64,000 bases of DNA. Origin: Hydrocarboniphaga sp. Lineage in GTDB: Bacteria; Pseudomonadota; Gammaproteobacteria; Nevskiales; Nevskiaceae. A program made the position numbers and the translations under genes. The stretch covers positions 1-64,000 of the forward strand of contig NZ_JAQGNT010000063.1 of NCBI RefSeq assembly GCF_028291725.1. Reading direction: 5' to 3'. The notes below the pieces were generated by a model that made no database searches, was not told where the DNA came from, and saw nothing but the letters and a program-made list of their open reading frames with translations. Positions 8,475-17,235 of the stretch are shown here, one piece after another (position 1 is the stretch's first letter; each line of letters begins with the position of its first letter).

Positions 8475-8497
8475 GTCGGCAATCCCTTGCCGACGTG
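8471..8497 (+). repeat. REP-like unit, family B (GTAGGTCGGCAATCCCTTGC), single copy
   Basis: A GTAG head followed by a perfect hairpin (GTCGGCAA / TTGCCGAC). Its TAG is the stop codon of the upstream transporter gene. This is the only family B unit in the window without an opposed partner close by. Confidence 0.8.
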
Positions 8498-8591
8498 CAA
8501 ACCGACATGACCGACATGTGGAGCCGATGCGTAATCGGGGCTGCGTATGCCGTCGGGTGAGCAAAGGCCGCAGGCCGTTGAGTCAGAGCAT

Positions 8592-8669
8592 GTAGGTTGA
8601 GGTGAGCGCAGCGAACCCCAACGGGGTTCCGCGCCGATGTTGGGGTTCGCCGCGCTCACCCCTACCTAC
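8592..8669. repeat. REP-like inverted pair, family A
   Basis: GTAGGTTGAGGTGAGC opens the left unit and its complement closes the right unit at 8669, with heads outward. It is the same family as 4034-4110 with a few base changes. No gene abuts either head. The stretch 8498-8591 before it contains nothing I can name. Confidence 0.82.
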
Positions 8670-8725
8670 TCAGTGCGCGCTGATCGCTTGAGCCTGTCGG
8701 CAACAGGATTGCCTACGGATCACGG

Positions 8726-8935
8726 CTACTTCTTGTGCTGCGCCTTGTATTCCTCTTCCTTGGCCTTGTTGCGCGTCGAGCTGCTGATCGCGTCGACCGC
8801 GTTGCGCGCGATTGCGTCAGTGCGGCGCACTGCCAGCTCTGTGATCGACAAGCTCAGCTCAACTTCCTTGAGGATGATCGCCGCGCGGTACTGCGCCATC
8901 GCCGACTTGCTGCCGTCGCTGGCGGCCAGCTGCAC
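8726..8935 (-). pseudogene. Truncated 3' copy of the hypothetical gene at 12816-13640
   Basis: The last 60 or so codons (AMAQYRAAI to EEEYKAQHKK) are almost identical to the C-terminus of the 274-residue protein encoded at 12816-13640. Similarity in DNA continues beyond the stop into the flank (from about 8704, CAGGATTGCCTAC). It diverges above about 8930, so there is no signal peptide and no N-terminal two thirds. One extra codon (II for I) distinguishes the copies. It is a non-functional duplicate lying on the other side of the M36 protease gene. Confidence 0.75.
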
Positions 8936-8960
8936 ATCAGTGCTGAAACCCAGGCCCGAT

Positions 8961-9153
8961 GCTCACTTCCACTGGCACATGAGAGGCCCCCACTTCCGCG
9001 ACTACCATCTGCTGCCGAACGAGCAGGCGGACTGATCTACGCGATGACCGATCCGATCGACGAACGGATACGCGAAGTCGGCGGTTCGACTTTACGCTCG
9101 ATCGGACACATTGCCCGCTTGCAGCGGATCAAGGACAACGACGCCGACTACGT
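8961..9153 (+). pseudogene. dps: dps remnant (internal fragment, frameshifted)
   Basis: Frame 3 gives AHFHWHMRGPHFRDYHLLPN then QAD and a stop near 9033. After a one-base shift the next frame continues IYAMTDPIDERIREVGGSTL and RSIGHIARLQRIKDNDADYV. Together these match the ferroxidase-centre region of Dps/ferritin-like proteins (HWHxxGPHF, DEQAD, DPIAERVR). The N-terminal about 40 and C-terminal about 60 residues are missing. It is clearly a degraded gene fragment. Confidence 0.78.
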
Positions 9154-9377
9154 CAGTAAAACTGGCCCATTGCACCTCCCTAAGTGAATTTTCCCACTCC
9201 ACTCAGGGCGAGACCTGCGCAGGATGGTACGGATCACGCTTTTATGACGCGCCATTCAGGTCCGGCTCGTCTGGATTCTGCCCGCCTATCGCTTCGCCAT
9301 CCGCAGTTCACCGCAAGGCCACGGCTCAATACGAGCCGGCGCAGGCGTTTCCTAAAAAACTTAAAGGGATTCACCCA

Positions 9378-12300
9378 ATGCAACGCAGTGCACTCGTATT
9401 GCTCACATCGATGTCGATAGCCGCGGCGACCGCGGCAGCTGCGAGTCCCGACAGCTCGGTGATTACCCATGCCGCCTATCAGGCCCGCACAATCCCGGTA
9501 AACCCGGAACTCGCGCCGCGCCTGGCTGATATCGACGCCTTCCGCGCCGGTACCGCGGGCCGCAATCTGCCGGTTCCGGCGGCCGACTACAGTGGCCGGC
9601 ACCAGTCGGCGCTGTTCGACGCGACGCTCGGCACACCGACCTTCCTCTGGGCCAAGACCCATGCGGCACCGATCGCGGTCGGCGCCCTGGGTTCGACCCG
9701 GGACCTGCTCGCCGCCAGCGCGCGCGCCCATCTGCGCAGTGAAGCGGCCGCGCTGAAGCTGAGCCCGGCGATGATCGACGACGCCCAGGTCAGCGACGCC
9801 CAGTACAACGGTGCCGGCCCGGCAGTGGTTCGCCTGCGCCAGCGCGTCAACGGCATTGAGGTGTTCCAGCGCTACATCAGCGTGCTGCTCGACCGGAACA
9901 ACAAGCCGGTCGCCACGTCCGGCTATTTCGCCAACGGCTATCCCGCCCCCGCGACCACGTTCACGCTCAGCCCGGCTGTCGCCGTGTCCAGGGCCTGGGC
10001 TGCGCTGGGTGGTGTGATCGATCCGCTGACGCTGGTACACAGCGCGACGCGCGGCGAGTACGAGCTGTTCTCGCTGACGTCGCCGGTTCGCGGCAGCCAT
10101 GGTTTCGAGCGCGAACCGCGCGTCCGCAAGATCTACTACCCCTCCGCCAGCGGCAAGCTGCTGCCGGCCTACCTGGTCGAAATCTTCGCCGCGGCGCGTT
10201 CCAACGGTGCGCTCAGCGCCTACTCGATGGTGGTATCGGCCGGCACCGGCAAGGTCCTGCATCGCCGCAACCTGAGCGCCAGCGACGCACCGGCGCCCTT
10301 CACCTATCGCATGTTCGCGGACACCACATCGCCCTACCAGGTCTTCGACCAGCCGCTGGGCAATGGCTACACGCCGTTCCCATCGACCAACCCCGCCGAC
10401 ACCATCGTCCGCATGCCGACACCGGCGATGCCCAACCTGGTCACGCTGGTCGCCGGTCCGATCTCCAACCCGGACGCCAACCCCTGGCTCGCCGACGACG
10501 CCAGCGAGACCCTGGGCAACAACGTCGATGCCTGCCTCGACACCAACGACACCGCCGTCGACGGTATTGTGTCGACGCCGCTGAACACCTGCGATCCGCA
10601 GCTCGGCGACATGCGCGGCACCCCCAGCTCGGACCACACCTTCGACTACGTCGCCACGCCGGACGCCGATCCGAGCACGCCGGCAGCCAAGGGTGGCGCG
10701 GTGGTCAGCCTGTTCTACCTGAACAACTTCCTGCATGACTGGTGGTACGACCACGGCTTCAACGAAGCCGCGGGCAACGCGCAGACCAGCAACTACGGCC
10801 GCGGCGGTGTCGAAGGCGATCCAATCAAGGCCCAGGGCCAGGACGGCTCAGGCCGCAACAACGCCAACATGTCGACGCCGGCCGACGGCTCGTCGCCGAC
10901 CATGCAGCAGTACCTGTTCGACGGTCCCATCACCGGCGACGTGCGTGAACTGACGCCGTCCGACAGCGGCACCCTGAAGTTCAGCGGCGCCAGCTTCGGC
11001 CCCACCGAGTTCGACGTCACCGGCGCCGTGGTGCTCGCCGCCGATGGTGCCGGCACATCACCGACCGACGGTTGCGGAGAACCGATTCCGGATCCGCTCG
11101 GCACCGGCCTGATCCCGACGGTCCCGGCGCCGCCGCAGCTGTCGCTGCTCGGCAAAATCGCGCTGATCGATCGCGGCAACTGCAACTTCACCAACAAGGC
11201 GGCGTTCGCGCTGGCGTCCGGCGCCATTGCGATGGTGGTCGTCAACAACGATAACAATGATCCGATCACGATGGGCAATGGCGATATTCCGATCAATGTC
11301 GGCGCCAGCCCCACCGACCTGATTTACCAGATCCCGTCGGTGATGATCCGCAAGGACGCCGCCGCCGCGATCAAGACGGCGATCGCCGCCGGCGCGACGG
11401 CGATGCACGTTCAGCGCATCGCTTCGACCGATCTCGACGGCACGCTCGACAACCAGATCGTCGGTCATGAGTACTTCCACTACGTGCACCACCGCCTGAC
11501 CGATTCGAGCAACCAGCAGTCCGGTGCGATGAGCGAAGGCTGGGGCGACATCGATGCGCTGATGGTTTCAGTCCGTGCCGACGATCGCAGTGCGCCGAAT
11601 AACAACGCGTACCAGGGCGCTTACGGACTGGCCGGCTATGTGATCAACAACTTCTACAGCGGCATCCGCAGGGCGCCGTATTCGACCGATTTCGCCACGA
11701 ACGCATTTACGCTCAAGCACATCGCCGACGGCGAGCCGACGCCTGACGGCGGCCCGGGCACCAGCAACTCTGAGGTCCACAATGCCGGTGAAATCTGGGC
11801 CAACGAGGTGTGGAACTGCTATGCCGGCATCCTCAATGAGCCGGGCCTGAGCTTCGACACCGCCCGCAGCCGGATGATGGACTACATCATTGGCGGCCTG
11901 AAGATGACGCCTGCCGACTCGACCTACACCGAGGCGCGCGACGCCATCCTGTCCGTGGTCAAGGCCGCAAACGCCTACGACTACGCAGTCTGCTCGGCGG
12001 GCTTCGCGGCGCGCGGCAGCGGCAAAAATGCGATCTCGCCGGCACGCGACAGCAGCGACCTGACCGGCGTGACGGAAGACTTCACGCCGTTTGTCGACTA
12101 CACGCCGGATGCGTTCAAGTTCAGCAGCAAGCAGGCACAGCCGGGAACGGTGCAGGCTTCCAGTATCGTCACCATCACCGGTGTTTCGGAGCCGGTGCCG
12201 GTGTCGATTTCCGGTGACAGTTCGGCGATGTACTCGAAGAACGGCGGCGCCTTCACCAAGGATGCGGGCACCATTACCAACGGCGATACGCTGCAGTTGC

Positions 12301-12686
12301 AGCTGACCGCTGCGCCGAAGGCCAACAAGGCCATCAAGGCCAAGGTGACCGTCGGCACCTACACCAGCGGCTACACGCTGACCACGCTGGCCGACACGAC
12401 GCCGGACGCCTACACCCTGACGGACAAGACCGGCGTCGGCCTTAATCAAACCGTGAAGCTGGGAGTGACGCTGACCGGATTCAACGTGACGATTCCGGTG
12501 GCAGTGACCGGCACGGCATGCACGATGCAAATCGCAGGCGGCAGCGCGGTTACCAGCGGCGACCTGATACCGGGTGACAAAATCAAGCTGCTGGTGCAGT
12601 CGGCGACGACCAGGAACACCACGAGCAATTGCGTGCTCAATGCCAACGGCGTCCAGGATACCTGGAGCGTCACGACCAAGCCCTAA
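9378..12686 (+). CDS. Secreted M36 (fungalysin-type) metalloprotease with PA insert
   Basis: 1102 residues. Signal peptide (residues 1-22), then a long propeptide region with the FTP-like section around residues 90-260. The zinc site is HEYFH at residues 697-701 with the third ligand Glu near 720 in SEGWGD, the M36 pattern. A protease-associated (PA) insert (GKIALIDRGNCNFTNKAAF, PSVMIRKDAAAAIK) lies between about residues 560 and 675, directly before the active-site helix. The C-terminus from about residue 910 holds two tandem Ig-like modules, each opening with PDA[FY] and rich in Thr/Val. The product is probably exported to degrade extracellular protein. The start follows AAAGGG; a strong terminator follows at 12739. 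Confidence 0.9.
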   Translation: MQRSALVLLTSMSIAAATAAAASPDSSVITHAAYQARTIPVNPELAPRLADIDAFRAGTAGRNLPVPAADYSGRHQSALFDATLGTPTFLWAKTHAAPIAVGALGSTRDLLAASARAHLRSEAAALKLSPAMIDDAQVSDAQYNGAGPAVVRLRQRVNGIEVFQRYISVLLDRNNKPVATSGYFANGYPAPATTFTLSPAVAVSRAWAALGGVIDPLTLVHSATRGEYELFSLTSPVRGSHGFEREPRVRKIYYPSASGKLLPAYLVEIFAAARSNGALSAYSMVVSAGTGKVLHRRNLSASDAPAPFTYRMFADTTSPYQVFDQPLGNGYTPFPSTNPADTIVRMPTPAMPNLVTLVAGPISNPDANPWLADDASETLGNNVDACLDTNDTAVDGIVSTPLNTCDPQLGDMRGTPSSDHTFDYVATPDADPSTPAAKGGAVVSLFYLNNFLHDWWYDHGFNEAAGNAQTSNYGRGGVEGDPIKAQGQDGSGRNNANMSTPADGSSPTMQQYLFDGPITGDVRELTPSDSGTLKFSGASFGPTEFDVTGAVVLAADGAGTSPTDGCGEPIPDPLGTGLIPTVPAPPQLSLLGKIALIDRGNCNFTNKAAFALASGAIAMVVVNNDNNDPITMGNGDIPINVGASPTDLIYQIPSVMIRKDAAAAIKTAIAAGATAMHVQRIASTDLDGTLDNQIVGHEYFHYVHHRLTDSSNQQSGAMSEGWGDIDALMVSVRADDRSAPNNNAYQGAYGLAGYVINNFYSGIRRAPYSTDFATNAFTLKHIADGEPTPDGGPGTSNSEVHNAGEIWANEVWNCYAGILNEPGLSFDTARSRMMDYIIGGLKMTPADSTYTEARDAILSVVKAANAYDYAVCSAGFAARGSGKNAISPARDSSDLTGVTEDFTPFVDYTPDAFKFSSKQAQPGTVQASSIVTITGVSEPVPVSISGDSSAMYSKNGGAFTKDAGTITNGDTLQLQLTAAPKANKAIKAKVTVGTYTSGYTLTTLADTTPDAYTLTDKTGVGLNQTVKLGVTLTGFNVTIPVAVTGTACTMQIAGGSAVTSGDLIPGDKIKLLVQSATTRNTTSNCVLNANGVQDTWSVTTKP

Positions 12687-12738
12687 GCTTGACCAGGTGG
12701 CGACTTTCAGGAGTCGCCACCCCACTCCGGGCATCGAC

Positions 12739-12765
12739 AAAAAAGCGGCTTTGGCCGCTTTTTTG
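12739..12765 (+). terminator. Rho-independent terminator after the M36 protease
   Basis: AAAAAGCGGC-TTTG-GCCGCTTTTTT: a 10-bp stem with tetraloop and a T run, 53 bases after the protease stop. With A and T runs on both sides it could also serve the convergent gene at 12816-13640. Confidence 0.88.
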
Positions 12766-12815
12766 TTGGCCGCTGAAAATCCATCCGACGGCCTCAGGAT
12801 TGCCTACGATCACGG

Positions 12816-13640
12816 CTACTTCTTGTGCTGCGCCTTGTATTCCTCTTCCTTGGCCTTGTTGCGCGTCGAGCTGCTGATCGCGTCGACCGCGTTGCGCGCG
12901 ATTGCGTCGGTGCGGCGCACTGCCAGCTCGGTGATCGACAAAGTCAGCTCGACTTCCTTGAGGATCGCCGCACGGTACTGGGCCATCGCCGACTTGCCGT
13001 CCGGCGTCGCCGCCTTGCTGCCGTCGCCGGCGGCAGCAATCTGCGCCGACGCCCGGTTCACGATCGCGGACCGCGTGGTCTTCCAGTCCGTGAACAGCGA
13101 GGTCCAGGTGCGCAGATCGCGCTCGACCATCTCCTGCTTCTGCGCCTCGAACGGCGCGTTGGCCGCATTGATCGCCGCGTCCTGGCAGGGATACGGGCAG
13201 GGCTTCCACTTTTCGAACAGCTTGAGCGTCGGCTCGCCCATCGCCGCCTGCAGCCAGCGGGTGCGCTTGGCCAGCGCCGCCTTCGGCTCCTTGGTGCCGG
13301 AATTGTCGTTGAGGTAGGCGTCGTAGCCGCGGATCGCGGCCTGTAGCTCGGGCGCCTCCGGGATATTGGGGCTGGGTGCGGTACCCATCAGTGGCGGCGT
13401 GCCGCCATTGAGCGCGGCCTCGGCGGCGCGCTCGGCTTCGATCGCCGCCTTCAGTTGCAGATAGCCGGGCTCGATGATCTGGCCGTTCTGCACCCAGTTC
13501 ATCGTCGTCGCCATGTCCTTGGGCGGCGCCGGCACGCTGGCCATCAGCTCGGCCAGATTCGCCGCCTCGGCGTCGCCGGCGCCAAAGGCCATCGCGGCCG
13601 CCACGAACGGGCTCAACACAAAGGAGCGATACCGGCGCAT
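12816..13640 (-). CDS. Exported hypothetical protein, 274 residues
   Basis: Not recognised. The start is MRRYRSFVLSPFVAAAMA, a signal peptide ending GDAEA near residue 26. The rest is Ala-rich and mostly helical, with two Cys in CPYPCQ (about residues 142-147) and a Lys/Glu-rich C-terminal tail (NKAKEEEYKAQHKK). Longer upstream starts would destroy the signal peptide. A degraded copy of its 3' third lies at 8726-8935. It is convergent with the M36 protease and divergent from the gene at 13824. Confidence 0.72.
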   Translation of the reverse strand: MRRYRSFVLSPFVAAAMAFGAGDAEAANLAELMASVPAPPKDMATTMNWVQNGQIIEPGYLQLKAAIEAERAAEAALNGGTPPLMGTAPSPNIPEAPELQAAIRGYDAYLNDNSGTKEPKAALAKRTRWLQAAMGEPTLKLFEKWKPCPYPCQDAAINAANAPFEAQKQEMVERDLRTWTSLFTDWKTTRSAIVNRASAQIAAAGDGSKAATPDGKSAMAQYRAAILKEVELTLSITELAVRRTDAIARNAVDAISSSTRNKAKEEEYKAQHKK

Positions 13641-13823
13641 CAGTGGGGCTTCCTGCTTTGAACGAAGGCAAACGGGCAGCAATAGATATGCCGCTGGCGT
13701 CATATTGGGCAGCCGATGGAACCGCCAGACTCGCCGGGGTTCTGAGGGAGCAGCCCGATCCCGGGCCGGCCCATCCACACGGAAACGACACTGAAGATCA
13801 GCCGCAGAAAAACCGGGGCCGGA

Positions 13824-14762
13824 GTGCTAGCGCTCGCGGCGGTGCTCAGCCTGATGGTTCTGCTCCGGGCGCCTGCCGACGATCCGGCCGCGCCGGTGAT
13901 GGTGCAGGACACCTCCGGACCCGACTTCTCGTTCCACGGCGACGAGGTGCAGGCGCCGGTCGGCGGCTGGCGCCGCTGGATGCGCCGTGCGCAGAAAATC
14001 TTCAGCCAGCTGGCCGGGGCCGATGGCGACGAAGTTGACGGCGGCGCCGGTTCCGACACCGACATGCAGCTGACTTCCGAGACCGGCATCGAGGATCACT
14101 CGCGGCTGCTGATCAATGCGCGGGTGCGCGAGATGGTGCCGATCAACGTCGCGCTCTACAACGGTGACGGCGAGCCGATGGCCGGGCACGAGGTGCATGT
14201 CAGCTCGTCGCAGAAAAATCCGCTGACACTGTCGGCGGCGCGTTCCGACGTCGATGGCGAAACCGACGTGCAGGTCTACGCCGAGCACGCCGGCCGCGAC
14301 CGCATCGCGATCAGCGCCGCGGGCCAGACGCGCGTGGTGCTGCTGCAGGTACTGCCGGCTGCGGACAGCGGCGCGCTGGCGGCGCTCGGCATCCGCGAAC
14401 AGGATCTGACGCCCTGGGATGTGCTGATGGACGGCAAGGATGGCGCGCAGCCGGCGGCCGGCACCACGCCGGCGTTCTCGCCTTCGCTGACCCGGCTGGC
14501 GGGCCAGCGGATCAAGGTCGCCGGCTTCATGCTGCCGCTGGAAACCGCCGCCAGACAGGGCCATTTCCTGCTGTCGGCATCGCCGCCGAGCTGCTTCTTT
14601 CACGCGGTGCCGGGCTCGACGACGGTGATCGAGGTGCACTCGACCCAGGCGGTCGCATCGACCGCCGATCCGATGGTGGTCGACGGTGTGCTGGAGCTGG
14701 TGACCGACGACCCGACCGGGATTCTGTACCGGCTGAATGACGCGCAAGCGATCACCCAGTAG
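13824..14762 (+). CDS. Membrane-anchored protein with Ig-like and DUF3299-like parts
   Basis: 312 residues from GTG 13824. An N-terminal hydrophobic segment (VLALAAVLSLMVLL) acts as anchor or signal. Residues about 95-180 look like an invasin-type Ig domain (VALYNGDGEPMAGHEVHVS, SDVDGETDVQVYA). The last about 100 residues (LAGQRIKVAGFMLPLE, ASPPSCFFH, VDGVLELVTDD) match the DUF3299 pattern of periplasmic proteins. An in-frame CTG at 13791 preceded by GGAA would give the more natural n-region LKISRRKTGAG, so the true start may be that rare codon. The stop TAG belongs to a REP head. Confidence 0.65.
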   Translation: MLALAAVLSLMVLLRAPADDPAAPVMVQDTSGPDFSFHGDEVQAPVGGWRRWMRRAQKIFSQLAGADGDEVDGGAGSDTDMQLTSETGIEDHSRLLINARVREMVPINVALYNGDGEPMAGHEVHVSSSQKNPLTLSAARSDVDGETDVQVYAEHAGRDRIAISAAGQTRVVLLQVLPAADSGALAALGIREQDLTPWDVLMDGKDGAQPAAGTTPAFSPSLTRLAGQRIKVAGFMLPLETAARQGHFLLSASPPSCFFHAVPGSTTVIEVHSTQAVASTADPMVVDGVLELVTDDPTGILYRLNDAQAITQ

Positions 14763-14837
14763 GTCGGCAATCCTTTGCCGACGTGCGGCCTTCGTTGCGC
14801 ATCGACGGTACACGTCGGCAAGGGATTGCCGACCTAC
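14759..14837. repeat. REP-like inverted pair, family B
   Basis: GTAGGTCGGCAATCC unit at 14759 and its complement ending at 14837, heads outward. The left TAG is the stop of the preceding gene; the right head lies two bases from the stop of the convergent TfoX-domain gene. Confidence 0.88.
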
Positions 14838-14839
14838 GT

Positions 14840-15175
14840 TTAGCGGCGTGTCGGCGGACGTGTGCGGAACGCCGCTTCGCTGGAACGGCGCGCCCAGACC
14901 GCGGCCTCGCTCGGGCTGTCCAGAATCGCCGGCGGCGCCTTGAAGTAGGACAGGCGCACGCGGCGACCCTTCTGCTCGTACTGAAAGGCCTCGAGCCCGG
15001 CTTCGGTGAAGCTCGCCTGGTTCTGCGCATCGGCCTTCAGATACAGCACGTCGTCCTGCACCAGGCCAAACATCAGGCCGTCTCGATAAATGCCGTGCCC
15101 GCCGAACATGCGGCGCGTGTTGATCGCGCCGAACTCGGCGAACACATCGTGCAGGGTTTCAACGAAGGCGCTCAT
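14840..15175 (-). CDS. TfoX N-terminal domain protein
   Basis: 111 residues starting MSAFVETLHDVFAEFG. The segments RRMFGGHGIYRDGLMFGLV and DDVLYLKADAQNQASF are the TfoX N-domain signature. In Enterobacteria and Vibrio this domain occurs in Sxy/TfoX, a regulator of competence, but stand-alone short forms like this have no proven role. It sits 11 bases downstream of the DAHP synthase gene and is likely cotranscribed with it. Confidence 0.78.
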   Translation of the reverse strand: MSAFVETLHDVFAEFGAINTRRMFGGHGIYRDGLMFGLVQDDVLYLKADAQNQASFTEAGLEAFQYEQKGRRVRLSYFKAPPAILDSPSEAAVWARRSSEAAFRTRPPTRR

Positions 15176-15186
15176 CTGCAGCGCGC

Positions 15187-16542
15187 TCACGCTGCGCGCC
15201 GCTGACGCGACACGATCTCGAGCGCCAGTTCCAGCGCCTGCTCGTAGTTCAAACGCGGATCGACCTGCGAGCGATAGGCACGCGCCAGATCCGCTTCGGT
15301 CAGATCGCGTGCGCCGCCCAGACATTCAGTCACGTCTTCACCAGTGAGTTCCAAGTGCACGCCGCCCAGATGAGAACCGGCGGCGCGATGCAGATCGAAG
15401 GACAGATGCACTTCGGCCAGAATGTCGTCGAAGCGGCGTGTCTTGATGCCGGTCGACGTGGTCTGGGTGTTGCCGTGCATCGGGTCGCACAGCCACAGCA
15501 CGCGGTGCCCGGCGCCGCGCACCGCATCGATCAACCGCGGCAGATGCTCGGCGATTTTGGCCGCGCCCATGCGATGGATCAGCACCAGCTTGCCGGGCTC
15601 CTTGTCCGGATTCAGCGTGCGGCACAAGCCGAGCAGCCATTCGATGTCGATCGACGGCCCGATCTTCACACCGACCGGATTGCGGATGCCGCGACAGTAT
15701 TCGACGTGCGCGCCATCCAGCGCCGCGGTGCGCATGCCGATCCACGGAAAATGCGTGGACAGGTTGTACCAGCCGCTTTTGCGCGGCACCTGCCGTGTCT
15801 GTGCCGCCTCGCCCGCCAGCAGCAGCGCTTCATGGCTGCTGAAGAAATCGACGCGGCTGAATTCATGGATCGCGTTGCCGGCCAGGGTCTCCATGAAGCG
15901 CAGCGAATCACCGATCGCGTCGACGCGCTTCTGGTAGTCCACCGCCAGGATCGAATGGCCGACCCAGTCCAGATCCCAGTATTCCGGGTGATGCAGATCG
16001 GCGAAGCCGCCGTCGATCAGGCCGCGGGTGAAATTGAGCGTCATCGCCGAGCGCGCATGCGCCTCGATCAGGCGCTCCGGGTTCGGCTGGCGCGCCTCCA
16101 AGGTGAACGCCGGCGCGTTGACGATATCGCCGCGATACGCCGGCAGCGTCACGCCGTCGCGCGTCTCGGTATCGGCCGAACGCGGCTTGGCGTACTGGCC
16201 GGCAAAGCGGCCGACGCGCGTCACCGGCCCGCGCAGACCGTGCACCAGCACCAGCGACATCTGCAGCAGAACCTTCAGGCGATTGGCGATGATTTCGGAC
16301 CGGCAATCGGCAAAGCTTTCGGCGCAATCGCCGCCCTGCAGCACGAAGCGCTTGCCGGCTTCGGCTTCGGCGAACTGCGCGCGCAGCGTCTCCACTTCCC
16401 AGGACGTGACCAGCGGCGGCAGATGCGACAGGCGCTCGAGCGCGTCGGCCAGCGCAGCCGGATCGGGATAGGTCGGCTGCTGCACGGCTGGGTGGTTTTG
16501 CCAGCTGTACGGGTACCAATTCTGGAGAGGGTCGGGCGTCAT
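15187..16542 (-). CDS. Class II 3-deoxy-7-phosphoheptulonate (DAHP) synthase
   Basis: 451 residues, the usual length for class II (plant-type) DAHP synthase, the first enzyme of the shikimate pathway, condensing phosphoenolpyruvate with erythrose 4-phosphate. Diagnostic segments: FVLQGGDCAESF (Cys metal ligand), NFTRGLIDGGFADLHHPEYW, SHEALLLAGE, PVGVKIGPS, LIHRMGA and LWLCDPMHGNT. The start MTPDPLQNWYPYSW is the typical N-terminus; upstream in-frame codons lack similarity. It is divergent from hsp20 and followed by the TfoX-domain gene. Confidence 0.94.
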   Translation of the reverse strand: MTPDPLQNWYPYSWQNHPAVQQPTYPDPAALADALERLSHLPPLVTSWEVETLRAQFAEAEAGKRFVLQGGDCAESFADCRSEIIANRLKVLLQMSLVLVHGLRGPVTRVGRFAGQYAKPRSADTETRDGVTLPAYRGDIVNAPAFTLEARQPNPERLIEAHARSAMTLNFTRGLIDGGFADLHHPEYWDLDWVGHSILAVDYQKRVDAIGDSLRFMETLAGNAIHEFSRVDFFSSHEALLLAGEAAQTRQVPRKSGWYNLSTHFPWIGMRTAALDGAHVEYCRGIRNPVGVKIGPSIDIEWLLGLCRTLNPDKEPGKLVLIHRMGAAKIAEHLPRLIDAVRGAGHRVLWLCDPMHGNTQTTSTGIKTRRFDDILAEVHLSFDLHRAAGSHLGGVHLELTGEDVTECLGGARDLTEADLARAYRSQVDPRLNYEQALELALEIVSRQRRAA

Positions 16543-16600
16543 AAGGCGCGGGAGTATACGGCAGTGCCCGCCGACACTTGTGCTCGCGCTTGACTCGGCT

Positions 16601-16628
16601 CTTGAAAGCTGCGCCAGCCACCCTAAGT
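16601..16628 (+). promoter_or_regulatory. Probable sigma-32 (heat shock) promoter for hsp20
   Basis: CTTGAAA (16601-16607), 13 bases, then CCCTAAGT (16621-16628). The -35 is an exact match to the sigma-32 consensus and the -10 matches CCCCATNT at about six of eight bases. It lies 57 bases before the Hsp20 start, where a heat shock promoter is expected. Confidence 0.6.
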
Positions 16629-16684
16629 TCTGCTGCACGGGACGAAGCCCCCCGGACACACCGCTCTCAACAAGGAGATTCAAA

Positions 16685-17125
16685 ATGGCATTTCTGGCGC
16701 GTTATCAACCGTGGTCCGTCAATCACGAATTCCTCAACGAAGTGAGCCGCCTGCTCGATCGCAACAGCGCGAACGACGCCTCCACTTCCGCAACCGCTGA
16801 CTGGGCGCCCCCGGTCGACATCGAAGAGTACGCCGACAAGTTCGTGCTGACCGCCGACGTCCCCGGCGTCGATCCGGCGACCATCGAAGTCACGCTGGAG
16901 AAAGGCGTGCTGACGCTGTCGGGTTCGCGCGCTGCCGCGGTCGAGCAGCAGGGCGTCGAGCGCCGCCGCAGCGAGCGCGCCAGCGGCCGCTTCCATCGCC
17001 GCTTCACGCTGCCGGACACCGTCGATGGCGATTCGGTGTCGGCCAGCGGCAAGAACGGCGTGATCGAAGTGTCGATCCCGAAGCGCGCGCAGGTGCAGCC
17101 GCGGCGGATTAGCGTCAAGGTCTGA
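16685..17125 (+). CDS. Small heat shock protein, Hsp20/alpha-crystallin family
   Basis: 146 residues. The alpha-crystallin domain spans about residues 38-140: [71 protein letters not shown]. The tail lacks a clear IxI motif; [10 protein letters not shown] is the nearest. It acts as an ATP-independent holdase in the cytoplasm. AGGAG-like sequence (CAAGGAGATT) lies 8 bases before the ATG. It precedes a cbpA-type gene, forming a chaperone pair. Confidence 0.92.
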   Translation: MAFLARYQPWSVNHEFLNEVSRLLDRNSANDASTSATADWAPPVDIEEYADKFVLTADVPGVDPATIEVTLEKGVLTLSGSRAAAVEQQGVERRRSERASGRFHRRFTLPDTVDGDSVSASGKNGVIEVSIPKRAQVQPRRISVKV

Positions 17126-17185
17126 GCCCGCGCGAGTCGCGGCAACGCGCTCGCTCCGGTAAAACCAGATGTACGGCAACATCAC

Positions 17186-17203
17186 GGGGCGCTTCGGCGC
17201 CCC
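17186..17203 (+). terminator. Hairpin terminator after hsp20
   Basis: GGGGCGC-TTCG-GCGCCCC followed by GTTCCTTTTC. A seven-bp GC stem with an ultra-stable tetraloop and a weak T tract, between hsp20 and cbpA; it may only partly block read-through. Confidence 0.7.
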
Positions 17204-17235
17204 GTTCCTTTTCGATCTGTAACATACTTTGTCAT

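Noticed and set aside
9154-9377. Possible insertion sequence scar (AAAACTGGCCCATTGCACC and TGAATTTTCCCACTCCAC)
   Set aside because: The wording recalls IS ends, but no second end, inverted repeat or transposase fragment could be found, so it is not listed as an element.
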